A DNA stretch of 64,000 nt. Source: Ciona intestinalis (taxonomy: Eukaryota; Chordata; Ascidiacea; Phlebobranchia; Cionidae). Shown piece after piece: positions 1-11,342 of this stretch. The notes under the pieces were generated by a model. The model worked only from the letters and a program-made list of their open reading frames with translations. It had not been told where the DNA came from and did no database searches. The DNA lies in assembly GCF_000224145.3 (NCBI RefSeq), contig NC_020171.2, positions 2,194,619 to 2,258,618 on the forward strand. Reading direction: 5' to 3'. Each line of letters begins with the position of its first letter. Position 1 is the stretch's first letter. A program made the position numbers and the translations under genes.

Positions 1-2
1 CG

Positions 3-3000
3 CACAAGAGCGGGTTTGAGGTCGAATTCAGCAACACAAATATCATTGAACCATTGACTACAACCAAAGTATATCCACCAGGACAAGATAGTGGAAATAG
101 TTCATCTGATATTGTGTCTTGTAAGTTCTATATGTATGTATGTAACTTACTTTATCGTCGCGTGGCAGGAAAACGACAGTCGTTACCACACGAGTTTAAC
201 ACCTCGTGCCAGCTTACGAGTTACCACATATGTTACTTTGTGGGTGATTAATTTTTGGGGATATAGTGGTGTATAATGTAATACAGGTAGTTTTTTTGTA
301 TTACAAAGAGGCTAACTTGAAACTATGAAAACATGCGAATTTAGGAAATCATTCACCCGCAAAGTAACATACGTGTTAACTCGTAAGCTGGCACGAGGTG
401 TATGAAACAGAACACCCGTGTTATAACAATTGTCGCACAACCACACAAGAATAAATAAGTTTATTCATTTTCAAGTACAAAGTAAATAGCAAAAGAAAAA
501 CTTGTCGGTTAGATGATAAATAAAGGACACTGTTCATCAAAGTGCATTTATAATTCATTAAAAACTACATACAACTAGTTAACATTATAACCAAACTTAT
601 TTTACAGATAAGCATTCACAAGTCTTGTTACCACCAATGCAAGGAGACACCGACCTAACATATTACAACGCATCAACAATTCTGGTACCTGATATAATAG
701 AACTGAACAATTTTTTTATCTCTTAAATATAATAGCAACAATCATATAATGATATACAACATTACAACCAAATTAACCTTAAACATCATTTAACTGATTT
801 TGTAACCATCTGACAATATTCTTCAAAGAACATAAAACTGTGTACCTAGCAAACAGTTTAATGATATGGTACATAAACATTGTTTGCTTGCTAGGCACAC
901 ACAGTGCAAGCCAGGAATATTTTGTCCCCACTTAGGTTTTATACCTCTATTGATCTTTAGTTATAAATCATTGATTAAATGGGTCTATTTTAGCTTGGAA
1001 TTTAAAGCCTTGTCACCCACCTTTGAGGAAGTGACAGGCTTTAACATTTGGTGAGGTTCATGCAGTAGCACCCTTGGTGTTGGGGTAATGCGTCAACTTT
1101 GGCTTAAATTCCAAGCCCCATAGCGCACCTTACTGTAGGACCTCACTCATATAGAATAGAATGTGCATATACAATGTTGGGGTAATGGGCCAACTCTGGT
1201 CTAAATTCCAAGCCCCATAGCGCACCTTACTGTAGGACCTCACTCATATAGAATAGAATGTGCATATACAATGTTGGGGTATTGAGCCAACTCTGGCCTA
1301 AATCCCAGGTCCTGTAGTGTGTCTCGCTGCAAGACGCCACACCCCACCCATATAGAATAGCAGTTTACACGTCAGAATATATAATTCTTACAATAAAATA
1401 ATATTTTGTATATGTGGACAAATATACACTGATACAATAACCAACCTAATAATACAGTATTTCCTACTACGTAATTAAACATAGATATAAGGGAATTATT
1501 TTGTGAGCAATGTAGCACAAGAACCTATTTAACAAAGTTTTTACAACAGGGGTACCGGCCTACATTCCGTGTCTTATTCTTAACCGAATGGTTTGAAATG
1601 AAAATCGTATACAACATATATAGGCTGTCATCCCTGTATTGAAACTGACCAGAAAATCCCTGTTTTATTTACCCAAGTTAACAAAGTCCTGTATAACAGG
1701 GATACGGGAAATCTGAAACAGCAATTGCTGCCCAAGGACCAATACGACATGATATGGTTGAAAAGTTTTGGTTGGCGATAACTTCTCTACATGTTCGTAC
1801 AATTGTAATGCTCAACAATTTCTTTGAAAACGACACGGTGTGTGGACATTTGTTATTAAAACTATATATACATATATATTATACTGTTTATATTCTAGAT
1901 AACATTTATACATGTTGCGTATATGTATGTCTGTGTTAGTTCTGTTACATCATTACAACGTTTATATTGTTCCAACCCAACAGTTTCTTATGAGTTGCCT
2001 ACATAGTCAGTCTTATATACAGGAAAACAATTCATAATTACTCATAAAGTAACATAAGTGGTAACTTGTAAGTGGACATAAGGTTTATGAAACAGAACAT
2101 CTGTGTTATAACGGCTGTCGTTGCCCCGCCATGCGAGGATAAACATACGAGGTAACTCGTACATATGAGGTAACTCGTAAGCGGACACAAGGTGTATGAA
2201 ACAGAACACTCGTGTTATAACTTCGAAAATTGCGAAAATTGCAAGGCACTCAAGAACAAATGGACAAAACGAATGTAGTGTCTTTGATTTATAACAACAT
2301 AATGAAAGTACTTTTGGTAAACAATGACACAATTTCTCTTTTGTTATATTGCCTCATGGTCCTTTAAATTGCAAATAAATCATTTTCGGAATGAATTTTG
2401 ATAAAATAGCAGCATTACAAGATATCGCTTGTTTATCTCTTCAATTACAACAACAAATGCAATATTTAATAATTTGGCAAAGATATGGGAATTAACAGCA
2501 AAATGACAGTTGTTACAAAATACTAAATTAGTATTGGTTAAAAAACGTGGCTGTGAAACTTTAAAAAAGCACCTTACTGTTGGTTGCAAGTATTAAACGA
2601 AAGTAATTTACTGTTTATTTGAAAGAAAACATCCTTAAGAATTATTAAGTAACTGGAAGGAGTATATAACTTATCTAATTATTCCCTTTTACAATAAACC
2701 TTTACATTAATTCTACAATAAATCTGATACAAACAACATTTTTCACAAAGTGTGCCTCAAAAAGTGGGCCCAAAGATACCATGTAACTAGAAGTCTGTGA
2801 AACTTATTTAATTTACAAAAAAACTTTACACCTAAGTTAACAATGGACTTTAAACATGCTTTACTGTATACAGGTACAATGTCATGACTATTTCCCCACA
2901 TGTGTTGGAGACAGCAAGCAATATGGTGACACTACTGTAAGATTAGCTTCATGCGATACAAGTGATAATATAACAAGTCGGAAGCTACAAGTGATCAAGG

Positions 3001-4695
3001 ATAAAATACAGGCAAGTATTTTTGTATTAGTCACAATAAAGCATCGAATATAGTCAAAATAGATGATAGATTTTGTTAATGCATTCAAGTTATGTTTGCC
3101 AACTTTGGCCTGAACTCAAAGCTTAATGTTAAATACCTTCGATTCTAAGTTGTATTTTAGTCATGTCTATCTGTTAAGTTGAGGTCCAACATCAGGGCAC
3201 ACCATGGATTAAAAATTTAAAGTATATAGAAATTTTCATTCCATTCTAAAATGACATATTCCTCGTTTTGTAATTTACCACATTCCATTACAGCTAGATT
3301 TGCTATTACCTCCTTTTTCCCATGTCCTATATTTTACACAGATGGAAATCAACCATTACCAGTTATCAGGTTGGCCAGACAAAGGAGTTCCAAGAACTTG
3401 TGAATCTGTGTTAGATTTGGCAGCAAAGACACAAACAAGTTCCCAACAGCAAGGAGGAGGAGTGTTAGTGCATTGCAGGTAGTTTTAATGGGTTATTGTA
3501 TTGTCTGTAGGGTGTAACGGTCACGCCTTTTATCCAAAACATTATTTCTTTCTTTTTTTTATCAATAAGCGTGTTTTAACAACTGTTGTTTTACCGTTAC
3601 TACCCGTCTTTTCGCTTTTTATTAACTCTCTTGTTCTTCATTATCGTGACCGAAGAGACGAAATAAATTTCATTCATTCATTCAATGTATATACTGTATT
3701 GAATATACTGTATATACACAACTTTTGAGTAAGATGGTAACTAAATGTGCTGTGTTTTAAAGTACTGTTGGGTAAGATGGTGATTTTAATGTGGGTGATA
3801 TATATATGTATACAACTGTGGGGTAAAATGGATACCGTTAGCACATAATATCCCGTATAGTACTGTGGGGTAAGATGATTTTCTATAAATAAATGAATGT
3901 AACTTATTTTTACTTGCATGACGGGGCACCGACAGTCGTTATACCACAGGTTTTCTGTTTCATAGACCTCGTGCCCGCTTACAAGTTACCATGTATGTAA
4001 TGTATGATATAATATTAAACAGACTACGCTGTATAAACAACTGAATTATTTGCAGGGATGGGTCAGGACGAACAGGGACTTTCCTTGCAATTATCAACGT
4101 TATAGAAAGAATAAAGAATGAAAACCAAATTGATGTTTTTCGGACAGTGAAAGATTTACGCGACTCCAGGCCTGAGATGGTGTCTAACTTGGTAAATATG
4201 AAAATCTCTGTTAAGCAAATAAATGTAACTTACTTATCCTCACATGATGGGCAACAGAAGTCGTTAAAACATGATGTCTAATTTGGTAAATATTAATAAC
4301 TCTGCTCTGAATGTAACTTGATTATCTTTGCATGGCAGGGCAACGACAAATGTTATGACACAGGTGTTTTGTTTCATACACCTTATGCCCGCTTACAAGT
4401 CACCTAATACGTAACTTTGTGAGTAACTGTTTTTCTGTTTGCCTAACAATTTAGAAAACCATTAGTGACCACATAGTTTCAAGCGTTTTGCCTAAGGACA
4501 CAAATGTTCACGTCTTTAAGCTCCGGTCTACATGCATGCTAACCACTGCGTCACAGCACCAGACCTTAATATACAAATAAATAAACCATCTTCTATTCCC
4601 AACAGCAACAATACAAGTTCATCTACAACACAGCGTCTGCTTATATGCGATCGTTCGCCACCTACGACAATTTCACCCCCGCTGTAAAAATGTAA
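3..4695 (+). CDS. Protein tyrosine phosphatase, 3' part of gene (receptor-type/CD45-like PTP domain)
   Basis: This is the C-terminal PTP domain of a gene that starts left of the window. Exons: 3-120 (partial), 608-684, 1700-1837, 2874-3011, 3342-3478, 4056-4191, 4606-4695; phases agree at every junction. Visible PTP landmarks in order are SDIVSYKHSQV (like the family's DILPYDHSRV), YYNAS, AIAAQGP, FWLAI, TIVMLNN, YGDTTV, the WPD loop GWPDKGVP, the catalytic P-loop split by an intron (VHCR/DGSGRTG), DVFRTVKDLR, and the Q-loop QQYKFIY. Catalytic Cys, Arg and Asp are all kept, so it should be an active phosphotyrosine phosphatase. The P-loop HCRDGS and the RPEMVS segment resemble the second domain of PTPRC/CD45, while the DVFRTVK tail resembles PTPRA/PTPRE D2; I cannot assign the subfamily. 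The intron after 3011 uses a GC donor. Whether a first PTP domain, transmembrane segment or ectodomain precedes it is outside the window. Confidence 0.9.
130..460. repeat. Inverted pair of family A repeats in PTP intron
   Basis: One family A copy runs forward (about 134-250, ending GTTACTTTGTGGGTGA) and a second runs in reverse (about 348-455, beginning TCACCCGCAAAGTAACATAC). About 95 bp of unrelated AT-rich sequence lies between them. Family A recurs throughout the window as single copies or short tandem arrays. Confidence 0.8.
1070..1365 (-). repeat. Family B tandem array, three copies, in PTP intron
   Basis: Three near-identical units of about 98 bp, each carrying CACTGTAGGACCTCACCC-like and GTGCATATACAATGTTGGGG motifs. 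The first two are almost identical; the third has diverged. Orientation is assigned relative to copies reading TATATGGGTGAGGTCCTACA on the plus strand, such as 53400-53760. Confidence 0.8.
3490..3900 (+). repeat. Intronic repeat remnants in PTP gene
   Basis: About 3500-3690 looks like the tail of an inserted element ending in GACGAAATAAATTTCATTCA followed by ATTC repeats. About 3712-3880 holds four degenerate copies of a short unit with the core TGTGGGGTAAGATGG, separated by AT-rich spacers. No coding potential is evident. Confidence 0.5.
3895..4570 (+). repeat. Family A fragments and a family D (SINE-like) copy in last PTP introns
   Basis: Family A fragments lie at about 3900-4000 and 4222-4430. 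A family D copy follows at about 4440-4560, with AACCATTAGTGACCACATAG, CCTAAGGACACAAATGTTC and CATGCTAACCACTGCGTC. They flank the exon at 4056-4191 without entering it. Confidence 0.6.
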
Positions 4696-4797
4696 CAGCA
4701 CACCAAAGACACAAGCTACATCTGAGTGATTTTTAGTAAAATGCTTCTCTTCAACAATATGTTTTACTAGTTGTTATTTAATTTATCATCGTTTCAT

Positions 4798-4803
4798 AAT
4801 AAA
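4798..4803 (+). terminator. Poly(A) signal of the PTP gene
   Basis: AATAAA about 100 bases after the PTP stop codon at 4693-4695. Position is consistent with cleavage a short way downstream. Confidence 0.6.
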
Positions 4804-5344
4804 TACATTTACACAAATTTTATTTCTAAATATCTGAGTATAAATACGGAGGTTGTGGGTCAACTCTGGCCTAAATCCTGGGACCCATGGCGTGCCTTGC
4901 TGAGGAACCTCACCCACATAGAAGGGACACGGACCCTGCCAGAGCATATTGGCCAAATCACTCACAAAAAAAGCCTAAAAGACAGAAGAGACAGGTTCTA
5001 GTTTTATATTTAACCAACCAGAAGAAAGAAACCTCATAAAATTTGTAGATTGTTTATTCTGAATGTCTAAAGATTTGAACAACACATAAAGAAAGTACTA
5101 GATATCATTACTTAACAAGTTTAATGAATTTATAATCAGCGTGTTTCCTTAAGTAAAAGTAAAGCCAAATTGCAAATACTCAACACGTTTCTGACATAAA
5201 ATGACTTTTATTCATTAAGAGTTACACCAGTATTTGTAAATACATCACTCTTGTTTTGGTTGATATTGATGCATTTAATCAACCTGTTTACCGAGGTGAA
5301 ACTTGAGCCAAATTGCAAATACAAGTTACTGACATAAAATGACT

Positions 5345-5350
5345 TTTATT
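5345..5350 (-). terminator. ZMPSTE24: Poly(A) signal of ZMPSTE24
   Basis: TTTATT on the plus strand reads AATAAA on the minus strand, 33 bases after the stop codon (5385-5383). A second copy at 5207-5212 lies in the duplicated segment. Confidence 0.6.
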
Positions 5351-5382
5351 CGTCAAAAGTTACACTGGTATTTGTAAATACA

Positions 5383-8300
5383 TCACTCTTGTTTTGGTTT
5401 GTATTGGTCCATTGCCCTTAACCTTTCTAAAAGGGGTGGGTGGCTATAATGACGAGCTGAATACATCCAGTCAGCTACAGGGAAGGCTAGGTTGTCCTGT
5501 TTGGAAAACATGAATAAAAAATGATAATTAAAAAACTATAATAATACATTGGATAAAAATTTTTTTTTCTGTTGGAAAATACAGATTTAAAAAATCAGAA
5601 TTAATAAAAACATATAATAGATTTGATAACAACTGATTGTAATGTTGGGTAACCAAGGACACAAGTTAATAGAATGAAAAATATAGTTCCTTGTATGTCA
5701 AGCTATGAAATATTAGTGTATAAACAAGTTGTATCAGGAACACGCAAGCCCACAATGACAGCAGTGAAGAAGTAAAAAGTAAATAAAAATGCATACCTTG
5801 AAAAGTTTCAACAGGGCTGATTTTAACTTTTCACGTTTGCCCAAGTTAACAGCAAATTCATCTGCTTGGAATTCAAACCTTCTGCTGAGTATGTGCATTA
5901 GGAAGGACTCAATCTGTAATGTATTACTTGAATGAGGACACTGTCTATTTGAATCAGTAATCCATATTCTTCAAAGTAACTTGAATAAATGAGAATGACA
6001 ATATAAACTATTTATTTAATAGCTATAAGTGGTCACAAACGGACATTCAGTAAATTGTTGTAATTATATGTCTTGCGCAAGGACATACACCAACAATGGT
6101 AGCAGCATCAAATGATTAGTGATTGTGAGGTCGGGATAACAATGTTCTTTTTGAATCTAATAATTAAATTAACTATCATATCTGATAGAGGGGGGGGGCA
6201 AAAAACAATAGAAAAATAGGTAAATACAAAACTTGTACCTACCTCATTAATTGGTGAAAATATGAAGCTGAAAACAATGTAGAGTCGAATCAATATTGGT
6301 TGTTGGTCAATAAAACCAAATGCAGCAAATATTTGCTTATTGTTCATTAGTTGACCGAATACAAAGAATGAAAACAGGATGCTACCCTAGAGATAAAATA
6401 TGATGGATACTTGTGTTTTATATGGGTGAGGTCCTACAGTGAGGTATGCCATGGGATCTGGGATTTAAATCAGAGGTGGCCCATTATCCCAACATTGTAT
6501 ATGCACATTCTATTTTATATGGGTGAGGTCTTGGAAAGGCATGGACTTGAGTCAGAGTTGGCCTAATACGATAAACACAGTGACAGAGAACTGGTTTTAT
6601 GACAAAAAAAATGCCATTTTTTATAACTGTGGGTCTGTGGCCTTTTCATATACCACAATATAATACTTATAATTCATAATATACACCTGCATTATCACAA
6701 TGTTCTTAAGCATATGTGAAAACTTCCAGTGACCAAGTTCATGCCCAAGCACTGCCACAACTTCTTCAGTGTTGCAACCAATCTTCTTTGTTTCACAATC
6801 CTTATCTGTTTTGTTTACGTCTTCCCCTACATGTGTTATATCACAAGATACAATATGGTTATACTTAAATAAGAGGCTGTTTATGTCACTCGTGGTGAAA
6901 TGTATATCTTACAAAATATAATTCATTGGATTTGATTTTTGTAGAAAAATTATAGGCAGAACTTTATCTAGAATACAGATTATAACAAAGGTAAATCACA
7001 CTTACATTTTAAATGAAAACTTAAATAAATGCATTATGCAACCTATATTTCACCTGTTTCATAGTTTACACCTAAGATTTTGAATTGAGTGTAAAACCTT
7101 GTATATGTTTACCATAACAAGATAAAATTTATCAAGAAAAGTAAGTTACATATAACATTTAAAAAGGGACACTTCGATTTTCATTTAAAAAGGGAAACTT
7201 CAATTTTCATTTAAAAAGGGAAACTTCGAAGCCTTCGATTTTTATGCTGCCACATATATCTTGAAGCTTATATACCGTATTTCATCATTCAGTTAAAATA
7301 CTCCTGAATGTTTATTGAAATTCAGTCATGTTTTGCAATTTAGCATAATTGTTAAAGTTTTGTTCTGTATTTATACAAAACAAAAGCAGTCGCAATTTTC
7401 ACTGAATCTGATATAAATCCTTTGTCTTTCCTTTGTAACTTCAAACACAGTAATCCATATTCTTCAAAGTAACTTGAATAAATCACAACTGTGTTTCATA
7501 TCCATTTTCAAATACAGCTTGCAGCATATTATATTCTTGATGTTTGAGATTATGTGGCAAGACATGCTAATGCTACGCTATAAGACCAAGTATTTAAGCT
7601 AAAGTTGGTCTGCTATATCCTCAAAGCTATATCCTTGACCTAATGTCTTGAACTTCACAGAATACATCAAGAACATGTCTGCTTATAAGTCTGACAACTG
7701 ATACTAGCCTTTGCCAGAGTCGTATAAACACCGAGTAGTCCAACTGCCGTCTATGTGTGTCCAAAATAGAGCAAAAGTGGTGACTTTGACAATGGGTTTA
7801 AACGAACTTGTTAAGTTTTGTTTGTGTTTTCCTATTGTGGGAAGGTGTAAAACAGCTTCTATTTACCTTACCAAACATTTTTTAGAAAAAATGTATAAAT
7901 TTAGCCGCATTAAATGACTAAAATGTCGCAAATCAACCGCTTCTAATTCTAATTTTTGACTTTTTTTGACACAGAAAACAAATAACACATGTTTTTTACA
8001 TTTTTCAACCTTTAAATTTGTTTTTAGGCCCAAGTTTTTCTGTAATTTACCGAAAAACATACATTTTCCCTATACCTACTGTGTTATTTTGGACCCAAAT
8101 TGCCGTTCAATTTGTGTTTTACGTAACAATGGGTTGGACTACTCGGTATTTCTATGGCTCTGGCCTTTGCCTGCCTATGTATTCTTACTGTAATAACTTG
8201 TAATTTTATGCTTGCTAAATCTTTTTTTGTTCTAATACCGCACTGTCTCAGAACATATATTAAGCTGGAAGTTTGAATAACTGGCTCTATAGGCAATCAT

Positions 8301-11300
8301 CCACATTATCTCCCTCTTTGACAAAACAGACCAAACAGTAACTAACAAGATAAGTAATAGACATTATTCAAAACAACTATTGATATAGATAAAGTTATAG
8401 TTTCAAACATAATTTTTAGTTTCAAACATAATTTTTTTATAATTTTTAGTTTCAAACAATAACTTGCATAGTTTCAAACATAATTTTTAAAGTTTCAGTC
8501 TTTCAGACATTATTTTAACAAATACAAGTAAGACATTATTCAAACCAACTATTGATATAGTTATAAACATTATTTTTTATAGTTACAGACATTATTTGAA
8601 CAATAAGTTACCTTTACCAGAATTACTTTCTTCGCGATCACTTTCAGGAACTTCTGTGGAATCCTGTAAACAAATATCATAAGTTAAGCATAACGTGTAA
8701 TATGTTATGTTTATGCAAACCGAGTTCGTTTGGTCTGTCCGGCCAACTGGGGTGTAGTCTTCTAGTAGAGTGTCAAAGAGCACGATACGTTTGTTTTTAT
8801 GGAAGCCGTACATATAAGCATTGCTGTGGGCTGACCTTTTTGAACCTGGATAATAGAAGAAAATGAAGATTAAATAGGAGTATAAACGTAATGAATAGGG
8901 CACGAGGTGTATGAAACAGAACACCTTTGTTATAACAACTGCCATTGCACCGCCATGCAAGGATAAATAAGTTACATATGTGGTAACTTGTAAGCGGAAA
9001 CGAGGTGTGTGAAACAGAACACCCGAGTTATAACAAGTACTATTTCTTCCAATGCAAAAACAAACAAGCTACATTAATTTGTTTCTTATACCTTCAACTA
9101 CATACAGCTTTTGTAATGGAAAATCTAATGATTGGGCTAACTCATTGATTTTAGTTTTCAGTTCCCCATCTGGTAATGGATTGTACTTGTCAAACAATGG
9201 GGCAATGAATTCAGGATATATATGAAGAAGTACCTGCAATACAAACACCATGTATATATTCAGACCCCAAATATAAAAAATATCATAAAATTTAAATTCT
9301 ATTTGGGTAAGGTCCTACATTGAGGCACACAAGAACATGTAAGACTTATGACACAGTTGGCCCATTACCCCAACATTGTATACGTACATTCTATTCTACA
9401 TGGGTGAGGTCCTACAGCAAGGAACACCATGGGAGCCAGAGTTCACCCATTACCCAAACACCCATATTTTCTATTTAGTTAAAAACAACAAGCCTTTATT
9501 TACCATTGAAATACAGAGTACAAGCAACCAAGCGTACACGAAGAAATAATCTCCGCCAACTTTTACAACATAAATAATTAATGCTGTTAGTGGTAGAGAT
9601 ATGGCTTGGGAGACCAGAGTCTTTTTTACCAGAGTCTTTGAGGAAAAATCCCAATGTCTGAAAAATAAACAAAGTAGTAATAAACAAAATGTACATAGTG
9701 GTTATTAAAAGAAGAGAAAAGCTGCATCATATACAGTAGTTGGGTAAGATGGTCCATGTTTTCAATCTTTTCATCGTGCCATTTAGTGGTAAACAAAAAA
9801 TATTTACAGAATTATATAACCGTATCCTCACAACTATAAAATACCGTTGTAATTGTTTAAAACTGGATGAGAAAATTACTTTTAGATTGGTACAATACTT
9901 AAAATTAGATATTTTCTAAATGAAATTTTAGCAGCATTATTTAACTACAAACTTTTAAAACGAACACAAATCTTACCATTTTATTGAATCCATGTCTTTC
10001 CTCCACCACAAATGTGAAATACAGAGACCACGGTAGCTCCGTTACCAAACCAAATAAACTTCCAAGCAAAGTAAATACAAGTGAATGAAGAATCTGTTTA
10101 AAAAAGTAATGTGTTAAAAACATAATGTGGGTGTAACTTATCTGTTCTCGCATGATGTGGCAACGACAGTCGTTATAACATGAGTTTTCTGTTTTCTACA
10201 CCCTGTGCCCGCTTACCAGTTACCACGTATGTAACTTATTTATTTATCCTTGCGTGGCAGGAAAGGACAGTCGTTATAGCACAGGTGTTCTGTTTTATTC
10301 ACCTTGTGCTGCTTGCGAGTTACCACGTATGTAACTTTGTTGATATTTGACATATTTGTGTACTGTATGGCTGATGATTTAATCAAACCATACTCATGAT
10401 ATTAAATTACACCTAATTATTCGGCAGCTACTAAATCCAAACTTGGAAAACATTAACAAAAACAGTATAATCCTTACCTCATGTTCAGAATTGTATCCTA
10501 ACTTTTCAAGCACAACACCTGAAGCAGCCCATAGGAAGGGTAATCCCCCTAACCAGAGAATCGCCTAAAAACAACAAGATTAATTTTAAATACAACCTAT
10601 TTAAAAAAAACAATGGTAGTATATTAGTATACAATCACTATTTATGCCACAACATATAAACACACCATTATACTACGAATACCGCTAAACCTTTAATAAA
10701 TTGACCAGATTGGTCTCGATTTTTTACTATAACAAAGCATATATAGAGTGGGATTGTATATGGTACTAAAAAACAACATCTGTATTATTTATACACAAGA
10801 ATGCTGTTTTCTTAAACAAGAACTGCAAAATGGGCATTAAATTATGTTTTCCCCAAGTAAAAATTACAAAATAGCTATCAAATGTTATTTTATATATGTT
10901 AATGTTATGCTTCACCGTGCTTTCAATTTGTGAATAGAGACCATTCCAAAATCCATAGGTGCTTTTATCCAGGGCATAACGACGCGATTTGTCGAACGTA
11001 GATTGGTCAATAACAGAAGTTAGTTCTTTCGGAACACTTTGTACGTTAACGTAAATTGAATGCTGTTTTGTGCAAGAAATATCGGGTTTAATAACGAAAA
11101 AGGAAAGTAATGATATAAAAATAAGTTAAATTTATCTTTTTAATAACAGAAAACTAAAAAATGACAGTCGTTAAAACACGTTACGGCTAAAAACATGTTT
11201 ACATTTATTATTATTGTGAAATAACCGTTTTTATAGGCTATTTTTAATGCCGAATAAAGTAATGACTTACTTGGCGTTTAGATAAATACGATTCCCACAA

Positions 11301-11342
11301 ATATACAATCCAAGAGAAGCCTAAAACGGACTCAAATAACAT
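5383..11342 (-). CDS. ZMPSTE24: CAAX prenyl protease 1 (zinc metalloprotease STE24 homolog), with apparent frameshift
   Basis: Integral ER/inner-nuclear-membrane zinc metalloprotease that trims farnesylated CAAX proteins such as prelamin A. Minus-strand exons in transcript order: 11342-11271, 11062-10916, 10564-10478, 10093-9977, 9657-9504, 9233-9092, 8845-8721, 8663-8612, 6826-6687, 6386-6243, 5913-5797, 5496-5383. The zinc site HELGH is at about residues 327-331 (plus 6727-6760) and the third ligand Glu is in FEFQAD on the exon 5913-5797. Other family motifs visible: [10 protein letters not shown] at the start, [68 protein letters not shown]. Predicted length is 469 residues after allowing for one extra base at 9629-9630 (human protein 475). 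That base shifts the frame within exon 9657-9504, whose 154 nt is one more than its flanking phases permit. The donor after 8721 (GTTTGC) is weak. Confidence 0.92.
6420..6565 (+). repeat. Family B copies in ZMPSTE24 intron
   Basis: One complete and one truncated unit, with TATATGGGTGAGGTCCTACA and CATTGTATATGCACATTCTA. Family B copies of the same type are also present at about 9300-9465. Confidence 0.75.
7150..7240. repeat. Short tandem repeat, about 28-bp unit, three copies
   Basis: Three consecutive units contain CATTTAAAAAGGGAAACTTC followed by GATTTT or AATTTT. It lies in the ZMPSTE24 intron between exons 8663-8612 and 6826-6687. Confidence 0.75.
7706..8172. mobile_element. Foldback-type element with about 35-bp terminal inverted repeats, in ZMPSTE24 intron
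   Basis: The left end CACCGAGTAGTCCAAC (within about 7708-7745) is matched in inverse by GTTGGACTACTCGGTAT (within about 8132-8170); the matching continues outward through GCCAGAG/CTCTGGC. The interior is AT-rich with no convincing ORF. This looks like a non-autonomous DNA element of about 460 bp. Confidence 0.7.
8340..8605. repeat. AT-rich degenerate tandem repeat in ZMPSTE24 intron
   Basis: AGTTTCAAACATAATTTTT-like units repeat irregularly, and CAAACCAACTATTGATATAG occurs in two versions. No coding potential. Confidence 0.55.
10125..10345 (+). repeat. Family A tandem dimer in ZMPSTE24 intron
   Basis: Two head-to-tail units share the hallmarks GTAACTTAT, CGACAGTCGTTATA and GCTTACCAGTTACCACGTAT. 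They lie just upstream, in transcript terms, of the exon 10093-9977. A reverse family A copy lies at about 8890-9035 in the same gene. Confidence 0.8.

Larger units (their letters stand above)
4696..5382. other. Convergent intergenic region between PTP and ZMPSTE24
   Basis: This holds the 3' ends of two converging genes. A plus-strand AATAAA lies at 4798-4803, about 100 bases after the PTP stop. A partial family B copy lies at about 4848-4935. Minus-strand AATAAA signals (TTTATT on plus) lie at 5207-5212 and 5345-5350. The two minus-strand signals sit in the two halves of a tandem duplication (about 5163-5262 and 5311-5408) that includes the end of the ZMPSTE24 coding exon. Confidence 0.75.

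Noticed and set aside
685..1721. Apparent phase mismatch between PTP exons 608-684 and the exon with IAAQGP
   Set aside because: Using the acceptor at 1697-1699 instead of 1719-1721 adds GYGKSET and restores phase 0, matching the family.
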